A DNA stretch of 11,153 nucleotides from Limisphaerales bacterium (GTDB lineage Bacteria > Verrucomicrobiota > Verrucomicrobiia > Limisphaerales > PALSA-1396), in the NCBI GenBank assembly GCA_003140275.1, contig PLJQ01000197.1, forward strand, positions 3,420-14,572, in the 5' to 3' direction. A model generated the notes under the pieces. It did no database searches. It was not told where the DNA came from and saw only the letters and a program-made list of their open reading frames with translations. Shown here piece after piece: positions 6,170 through 11,153 of the stretch. A program made the translations under genes and the position numbers. The number at the start of each line of letters is the position of its first letter. Within the stretch, counting starts at the first letter, position 1.

Positions 6170-7573
6170 GTGAAAAGATTCTTCCGGATTCTCCTGCGCC
6201 TTGCGCTGGTGCTGGCGGCGCTCATCGTCGGGTTGCTGATGCTAAGTCTCGAGGGAGTGGATTATCGCCCTTACCTGCGGGAGCCTTACTATGCCGAGAC
6301 GACCGCCCGATTGCACGCCCACCAGGCAACGAACACGATGGCCCGCGGTGAGCTGGCGGCGGGCTTCGGTCGCGCGCGGCTGACACCCACGATCAATGCG
6401 CCGTCGGACGATCCCGCGAAAGGACAGTTCCGCTCGCTGCCACTTGCCGGTTACGGCAACCGTCACGGAAAACCCGCCACGGGTGCGCATGACGATCTCT
6501 ACGTCAAAGCGGTGGCGCTGCGCGTGGGCGACCGCCTCGGGGTCATGCTCGGCGCGGATGCACTGATCATTCCGCCCGAAGTCACGGAAGCTGCCATGCG
6601 ACGACTCGATCAGGAGTTGAAGTTGTCGCGTGAACAGATTTATCTCAGCGCCACGCACACTCATTGCGGTCTGGGTGGCTGGGGCGAGGGCATGGTCGCG
6701 GAAGCCTTTGCCGGCGGTTTCCAACCCGGCGCGCGGGTTTGGTTTGCGGAGTGCATCGTGGCGGCGGTTCGTGACGCCATCGCTGACCTCAAGCCCGCCT
6801 CGTTTGGCCACGGCCATTTCGCCGCGCCGGATTTCGTGCGGAACCGTTTGGTGGGCGAGTTGGGAAAGGTGGATCCAGAGTTCAGCTATGCGGTGCTAAA
6901 GCAGAGCGACGGAAAACTCGCCGTGCTGGGAAGTTTTGCCGCCCACGCGACCGTGCTCTCGGGCGACATGATGGAGTTCAGTGCGGATTACCCGGGCTGC
7001 TGGCAGCGCGCGGTCGAGCAAGCCACCGGCGGCACGGCGGTGTTCCTGGCTGGCGGCATTGGGAGCCATTCGCCCGCACCCGGAGGGAAAGGTTTTGCCG
7101 GCGCCGAACGAATGGGCCAAGCCTTGGCGCGGTTATTGGTCGAACAACTGCCGCAAACTCCGCTGACGAACTCGATTACGTTCGGGATGCTGGGCCTCGA
7201 ATTATCCCTGCCGCCGCTCAACGTTCGCGTCAGCGACGGCATCCGCCTTCGTCCCTGGCTCGCCCGACGCCTGATGCCGGTGAAACAGCAAAGCTTCATC
7301 CAGGCCTTCCGCCTCAACGACTCGGTCTGGGTTTCCACGCCTTGTGACTTCAGCGGCGAACTGGCGCTGGGCATAAAAGACTGCCTGCGCGTCCGGGGCA
7401 GCAGTGCGGTGGTCACGAGCTTCAACGGCGACTACATCGGTTACGTCATTTCCCCGCGCTACTATCACCTGGACGGTTACGAGCCGCGGCTGATGTCGTT
7501 CTTTGGACCGAACGTGCCGGAATATTTTGACGAGCTTATCCGGACGATGGCCCTCAGTCTGGTGAACCAATAA
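6170..7573 (+). CDS. Neutral ceramidase-like amidase, membrane-anchored
   Basis: Matches the neutral/alkaline non-lysosomal ceramidase family (PF04734), zinc amidases that split ceramide into sphingosine and a fatty acid. From the GTG at 6170 it has 467 residues. The N-terminus, KRFFRILLRLALVLAALIVG, is an uncleaved anchor or signal peptide. Family signatures: GRARLTPT near residue 65, ATHTHCGLGG at 161-170 (zinc-binding THTH), a GSHSP segment at 298-302 where GDVSP with the catalytic Ser is usual (candidate Ser301), SGELALG with Glu397, and NGDYIGYV with Tyr422 and Tyr425; the last two match the C-terminal zinc-ligand regions. The C-terminal Ig-like domain of longer bacterial ceramidases seems absent. 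The substrate may not be ceramide itself. A TTG at 6137 would add 11 residues; GTG is preferred because the basic and hydrophobic signal starts there, but no SD supports either. The GH31 gene follows 8 nt later. Confidence 0.85.
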   Translation: MKRFFRILLRLALVLAALIVGLLMLSLEGVDYRPYLREPYYAETTARLHAHQATNTMARGELAAGFGRARLTPTINAPSDDPAKGQFRSLPLAGYGNRHGKPATGAHDDLYVKAVALRVGDRLGVMLGADALIIPPEVTEAAMRRLDQELKLSREQIYLSATHTHCGLGGWGEGMVAEAFAGGFQPGARVWFAECIVAAVRDAIADLKPASFGHGHFAAPDFVRNRLVGELGKVDPEFSYAVLKQSDGKLAVLGSFAAHATVLSGDMMEFSADYPGCWQRAVEQATGGTAVFLAGGIGSHSPAPGGKGFAGAERMGQALARLLVEQLPQTPLTNSITFGMLGLELSLPPLNVRVSDGIRLRPWLARRLMPVKQQSFIQAFRLNDSVWVSTPCDFSGELALGIKDCLRVRGSSAVVTSFNGDYIGYVISPRYYHLDGYEPRLMSFFGPNVPEYFDELIRTMALSLVNQ

Positions 7574-7581
7574 GGCATGCA

Positions 7582-9459
7582 ATGACAACCGTACCCCTCA
7601 AAAAAAAACGCGGCCTTCTCTTTCGCATGTGCCGGGCGTTGCTCGTCTTGATTCTCCTGCTGGTGACGCTGATTTATTTCGTGTACGTCCTGCCTTTTTG
7701 GGGCATTCCGTTCAACCAGTCGCGCCACGGCCGGGTGCCGCTCACCCCGCCGTGGGCGCTCGAATGTTGGTTGTGGGAAGATGATTTCAACACCGCGGCC
7801 TACACGAAGGAGTTGTTGGAGGGCTACGCGAAGCATGACTTCCCGGTGCGCACCATCCTCATTGATAGCCCGTGGAGCTGGCGCTACAACGATTTCAAGG
7901 TGGATGCCGACCGATACCCCGAGCCGGAGAAATTTTTCCGCGGCCTGCAGGATCAAGGCTATCGGGTGGTCCTTTGGATGACCTGCATGGTGAACAGTTA
8001 CAGCAAGGACACCAAGATTACCGAGTCCCAGGATTTTTATGACGAGGCGCGAACCAACGGCTACCTGGCCGGCGGCGCGCAAATGAAATGGTGGAAGGGC
8101 AGAGGCGGGTTCATTGACTACGCGAACCCCGACGCCATGAAGTGGTGGCACGGTTTGCAGCAGCAGGTGCTCGATTGGGGCGTGGACGGCTGGAAGTTGG
8201 ATGGCTGCGACACGTTTTTTTCCGGGCGGCTGGGGAAACTTCCCGTGCCCTTCAACCGCACGCATTCCGGCTGGATGACGACGCGTCAATACATGGACCA
8301 CTTTGCCCGCGATGAATATCAACACGGCCTGACGCAAAATCCCGAATTCGCCACGCTGATCCGCGCGTTGGATCGCCCGTGGAGTCATCCCGAAGGCTTT
8401 GCGCCGCTCGACGCCGCGCCCGTTACCTGGGTGGGCGACAATCAGCACACTTGGAAATACAAGGATCGGGGCATCGAAGGGGCCATCGCCGACATTCTGG
8501 GCAGCGCGCGTCTCGGTTATTGCGTCATCGGCAGCGACGTCGCCGGTTACCATGGCCGCAGCAACCCGGACGACATCGGCCCGGCCACGGCGGCGCTTTT
8601 GTCCAGTTGGAAACCGAAGGCAGCGACCCCGCCCTCCGCCAACACGGAGTTCGGAACGGCGGCGGGCAAGGATGAAATCGCGCCCAACATCTACATCCGT
8701 TGGGCGGAATTCTCGTCGTTCTGCGGACTCTTTCTCAACGGCGGCCACGGGGAGCGCCGCCTGTGGAAGCGCACGCAGCCGGAGCTTGAGATCGTCCGCA
8801 AGTTCTCGTGGCTGCACACCGAACTCGTGCCCTACATGTATTCGCACGTCGTGACGTGCCACAATGGCGGCCCGCCGCTCATGCGGCCGCTGGCCGACGG
8901 GAAGTTCCATTATCTGTTCGGCGACGATTTCCTGGTCGCGCCGATTCACGAGGACAAACTCACGCGCACCGTGTCGCTGCCGCCAGGCGGATGGCGTTAC
9001 CTGTTCGACGATCGGGAGGCGCTCCAAGGCCCGCAGCAACTCACGCGTGATTTCCCGCTGGATGAGTTTCCGGTTTTTGTGCGCGACGGCGCCGTCGTGC
9101 CGCTCAAGGTGATGCGCCCCTACACCGGATTTGGCGACCAGGATTCCGCGGACTTTACGACGTGGCTCATCTATCCGAATGGCCGGAGCGAGTTCACCCT
9201 GTGGCATCCCGAAACTCATCCCAAACCCGAAGCGACCACGGTAAAAGTGGATTCCGGACCGTCGCTGAAAATCGAGTTCTCCGGGAAACACGCGCCGCAC
9301 ATTCTCCGCATTTTCGCCGGGGAAAAGCCCGCCGGCATCACCCTCGACGGCCAGAACCTGCCCGAAGGTGACGCCTGGAAGTTTGACGCGGAAGCCCGGC
9401 GGATCATCATCAAGACCCGCGACTACGGCCAGGGCACCTACTTGATTTCGCGACGGTGA
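7582..9459 (+). CDS. Glycoside hydrolase family 31, membrane-anchored
   Basis: A 625-residue protein. A basic start (KKKRGLLFR) and a long hydrophobic segment at about 18-38 form a signal anchor. The (beta/alpha)8 barrel spans about 55-410 and shows GH31 landmarks: DGWKLDGCD with Asp207 as candidate nucleophile (like the KTDFGE motif of E. coli YicI), PVTWVGDNQ with Asp286 as candidate acid/base (like PVHWGGD), then GSDVAGYHG. A C-terminal beta-domain follows, with FGDDFLVAPI, GGWRYLFD and FPVFVRDGAVVPL. Members act on alpha-linked sugars (glucosides, xylosides, galactosides, sulfoquinovosides); the specificity here is not readable. The usual N-terminal beta-sandwich domain is missing, the barrel starting almost directly after the anchor. 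AAGG at 7572-7575, overlapping the upstream stop, is a fair ribosome binding site 6 nt before the ATG. It is most likely co-transcribed with the ceramidase-like gene. Confidence 0.93.
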   Translation: MTTVPLKKKRGLLFRMCRALLVLILLLVTLIYFVYVLPFWGIPFNQSRHGRVPLTPPWALECWLWEDDFNTAAYTKELLEGYAKHDFPVRTILIDSPWSWRYNDFKVDADRYPEPEKFFRGLQDQGYRVVLWMTCMVNSYSKDTKITESQDFYDEARTNGYLAGGAQMKWWKGRGGFIDYANPDAMKWWHGLQQQVLDWGVDGWKLDGCDTFFSGRLGKLPVPFNRTHSGWMTTRQYMDHFARDEYQHGLTQNPEFATLIRALDRPWSHPEGFAPLDAAPVTWVGDNQHTWKYKDRGIEGAIADILGSARLGYCVIGSDVAGYHGRSNPDDIGPATAALLSSWKPKAATPPSANTEFGTAAGKDEIAPNIYIRWAEFSSFCGLFLNGGHGERRLWKRTQPELEIVRKFSWLHTELVPYMYSHVVTCHNGGPPLMRPLADGKFHYLFGDDFLVAPIHEDKLTRTVSLPPGGWRYLFDDREALQGPQQLTRDFPLDEFPVFVRDGAVVPLKVMRPYTGFGDQDSADFTTWLIYPNGRSEFTLWHPETHPKPEATTVKVDSGPSLKIEFSGKHAPHILRIFAGEKPAGITLDGQNLPEGDAWKFDAEARRIIIKTRDYGQGTYLISRR

Positions 9460-9484
9460 ACAAATTCTTCGCGGGCCAGACGTG

Positions 9485-9516
9485 GTGAACGATTTCACGC
9501 GGCGTTTGCCGTTCAC
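9485..9516 (+). other. Inverted repeat downstream of the GH31 gene
   Basis: GTGAACG (9485-9491) matches CGTTCAC (9510-9516). An alternative smaller hairpin is GTGAA-CGAT-TTCAC (9485-9498). A further one, CCGAA (9552-9556) with TTCGG (9563-9567), is followed by TATTTT and is the most terminator-like of the set, though weak. One of these may end the ceramidase-like/GH31 transcript. Confidence 0.3.
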
Positions 9517-9621
9517 GCGGCAGTCAAGCTTGTAGAATGGATGGGACTCGCCCGAAATTTTATTCGGTATTTTCACCATCAATTAAAAGCGAAACCCCCA
9601 ACCAGTTTCTGTCACCTGCCG

Positions 9622-9649
9622 GGAACCTTTTTGAAGTTTGTGCCTCTTA
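9622..9649 (+). promoter_or_regulatory. ECF-sigma-like promoter candidate for the propeller gene
   Basis: GGAACC (9622-9627), inside GGGAACCTTTTTG, is followed after 17 nt by TCTTA (9645-9649). This fits the GGAAC(TT)/TCTNA layout of sigma-E-type promoters. A start site near 9655-9660 would leave a leader of about 30 nt before the ATG at 9690. The surrounding 9540-9690 is visibly richer in A and T than the genes, as expected of a promoter region. Confidence 0.4.
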
Positions 9650-9689
9650 TGTATGGTACCAAATAATTAAATCCAAACTTGAAAAGCCT

Positions 9690-10907
9690 ATGTTAGACAA
9701 TATCATCCTCAGACTGTCTCGGGGCATGTCCCGAGGGAATAACACCAGCCGCACAGGCCAGGCAGACATCAACTGCAAGCCTCCGCCTCCACAAAAAACC
9801 GGGGTCAAACACTTGACCGGAGCTTTCTGCGCCGCCGTGACCGCAGCCGGGGTCCTGCTGCTGGCCAACGCCGTCCAAGCCCAAAGCCTTGGCGTGAGCC
9901 GGGCTTTCAACAAGCGCGGTAACATCCTGATTGCCGACCAGTTCAACAACCGTGTCATCGAGACTGACCCGGCTGGCAAAATAGTCTGGTCGTTCGGACT
10001 GGGACCGAACGACTTTTCGGCCCGGTCGATCATCGGCTGCAATGACGCCCAACGCGTCGGGCCGCTCACTCTGCTGGCCGGCACCGGCACCCCGGCGGGT
10101 GTGATTCCCCAGGCCCCCAATGGCGCCGCAGACAACCGCGTCATCCTGGCGGACCCCTTTGGCAGAATCGTCTGGCAATATGGCCGGTTTGGACAAACCG
10201 GATCGGATCACAACCTTTTGAGCACGCCCGTGCAATGCACGTGGCTTCCGAACTTCCACGTCCTTATCACCGACCAGGGCAATAACCGGATCATCGAAGT
10301 CAACCTGCGCAAGCAAATCGTCTGGCAGTATCCAGGTTCGAACACCAACACGGCAGACCAGCTCAACAGCCCGAACTCCGCCGAGTTGCTCGAAAACGGC
10401 CACATCCTCATCTCCGACGAAAACAACAACCGGGCCATCGAGGTCACGCGCGGCGATCAGATTGTCAAGACGTTCACCGCCGGTGGCACGGTGGGCGCGG
10501 TCGCTTTCTCCAGCCGCCTGGACAACGGGAATACGCTGTTGACCGATGCCGGCAATTCCCGCGCCGTCGAAGTGGACGCCAACGACAACTTGGTCTGGCA
10601 ATACGTCACCGACACCGATGCGCTCAGCGTTGCGGCGCCGCTGCCGACTCGTGCGGTGCGACTGCGCAACGGCGACACGTTGATCAGCGACCAGTTCAAC
10701 AACCGCGTGATCCGGGTCAGCTCGGCCGGGCAGATCGTCGCCAGTTACGGACTCCCGCTTGCGGGTGGCAGCGCGATCGGGAACAACGTCGGCTACGGCC
10801 TACACACCACGAAGCAGGGGTTGTATTCGCCCTACGATGCGAAAGTGATCGGGGACTATACCGGGTTGACGCCGCCATTTGACTTCGACGAAGACGCCGA
10901 CGACTGA
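9690..10907 (+). CDS. Secreted six-bladed beta-propeller protein (NHL/PQQ-like repeats)
   Basis: From the ATG at 9690 the protein has 405 residues. A hydrophobic segment at about 45-62 ends in NAVQA-Q, a good signal-peptidase I site after residue 64. The 38-residue polar, Pro-rich stretch before it is unusually long, so a later start (ATG at 9726 or beyond) is possible; an upstream in-frame ATG at 9537 is rejected as it runs through the AT-rich leader. The mature part consists of repeated units of roughly 45-70 residues with the core G-(N/H/D)-x-L-I-x-D-x-x-N-N-R-x-(I/V)-E-V then IVWQY, at about residues 77, 149 (degenerate), 190, 238, 281 and 329: six propeller blades. The C-terminus is acidic (FDFDEDADD). 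No catalytic residues are evident, so it may bind ligand or partner. It is probably a separate transcript from the GH31 gene, 230 nt upstream. Confidence 0.82.
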   Translation: MLDNIILRLSRGMSRGNNTSRTGQADINCKPPPPQKTGVKHLTGAFCAAVTAAGVLLLANAVQAQSLGVSRAFNKRGNILIADQFNNRVIETDPAGKIVWSFGLGPNDFSARSIIGCNDAQRVGPLTLLAGTGTPAGVIPQAPNGAADNRVILADPFGRIVWQYGRFGQTGSDHNLLSTPVQCTWLPNFHVLITDQGNNRIIEVNLRKQIVWQYPGSNTNTADQLNSPNSAELLENGHILISDENNNRAIEVTRGDQIVKTFTAGGTVGAVAFSSRLDNGNTLLTDAGNSRAVEVDANDNLVWQYVTDTDALSVAAPLPTRAVRLRNGDTLISDQFNNRVIRVSSAGQIVASYGLPLAGGSAIGNNVGYGLHTTKQGLYSPYDAKVIGDYTGLTPPFDFDEDADD

Positions 10908-11012
10908 TCGCGTTATTGTTTCTCCTCCGCGCATTTGATGGTCGTAGGAGAACTGGTCTTGCCTTGATTTGGTGGACCCGCATTGGGTGATTGTGTGAGC
11001 TAACGCGCCCCA
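10908..11012. other. Spacer bounded by a 7-bp inverted repeat
   Basis: No gene is recognisable between the propeller stop and the lemA remnant. CGCGTTA (10909-10915) and TAACGCG (11001-11007) form a perfect inverted repeat around 85 nt. This could be a small element or a trace of an insertion that cut lemA, but 7 bp may be chance. Confidence 0.25.
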
Positions 11013-11153
11013 CTATGAACAAAGGAAAATGCACTCACAAAGCTGTCCCTGCGCCTTTTCAAATTCGGCGAGCTTGGCCGCATCGGCAGGCGCATTGCCG
11101 CCGACCTGAACTTTTCCCACCGACGCGCGGGCGTCGGTGATTTCCACCAGCGT
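11013..11153 (-). pseudogene. lemA: Truncated LemA family gene remnant
   Basis: On the minus strand the frame is open into the window's right edge and gives 46 residues before TAG at 11015-11013. TLVEITDARASVGKVQ, then KLAEFEKAQGQL, matches the middle of LemA family proteins, which continue with a segment like SSALSRLLAVSEAYPDLKA and about 100 more residues. Here homology ends after AQGQL (Leu codon 11042-11040) and only CECIFLCS remains before the stop. In a neighbouring frame a few bases still read SAFS, which could be the shifted continuation SALS, but nothing LemA-like follows. The gene is therefore broken at about 11030-11040 by truncation, rearrangement or frameshift plus decay. LemA proteins are membrane-anchored helical proteins of uncertain role. 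The 5' part lies outside the window. Confidence 0.68.

Noticed and set aside
7477..9582. A 701-codon open frame on the minus strand opposite the GH31 gene
   Set aside because: It is the antisense shadow of a clear GH31 enzyme and has no family signature.
9537..9689. Upstream extension of the propeller protein from the ATG at 9537
   Set aside because: It runs through an AT-rich leader with a promoter-like motif and pushes the signal peptide nearly 100 residues inward.

Overview
The window is GC-rich and gene-dense, with no rRNA, tRNA or CRISPR array that I could see. The gene content suggests a Verrucomicrobiota bacterium, perhaps Pedosphaera/Limisphaerales-like, with Planctomycetota as the alternative. 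The main clue is the pair of a c-type-heme DUF1592/DUF1588/DUF1585 protein and a Tat-exported DUF1552 protein, an arrangement typical of those phyla. Further clues are several exported hydrolases, a tiny lipoprotein and mostly absent Shine-Dalgarno sequences. The assignment is inference from gene families, not from a marker gene.

Layout. Positions 3-1961 hold the C-terminal 652 residues of the heme protein, whose start lies outside the window. After a 161-nt gap comes the DUF1552 gene (2123-3427). A structured spacer leads to a stand-alone SUI1/eIF1-like gene (3574-3969). This converges on a 61-residue lipoprotein gene on the minus strand (4059-4244), across a spacer with an imperfect tandem repeat and inverted repeats. 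A 404-nt gene-free stretch (4245-4648) holds the first copy of a dispersed palindromic repeat. Next come an exported class-C beta-lactamase-fold serine hydrolase (4649-5953), the second repeat copy (5971-6016), a membrane-anchored neutral-ceramidase-like amidase (about 6170-7573) and, 8 nt later, a membrane-anchored GH31 glycosidase (7582-9459). An AT-richer leader with an ECF-sigma-like promoter candidate precedes a secreted beta-propeller protein (9690-10907). The right edge carries the middle of a minus-strand lemA gene that loses its homology and stops early, which looks like a truncated remnant.

How the genes may work together. The heme protein and the DUF1552 protein probably form one envelope redox or export-linked module of unknown substrate. 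The ceramidase-like and GH31 genes are almost certainly co-transcribed and both are tethered outside the cytoplasmic membrane. A glycosidase beside an N-acyl-sphingosine-type amidase suggests stepwise breakdown of a glycosylated sphingolipid-like substrate. That is the most interesting hypothesis here, and it is inference. The propeller, SUI1 and LemA genes have no clear link to it.
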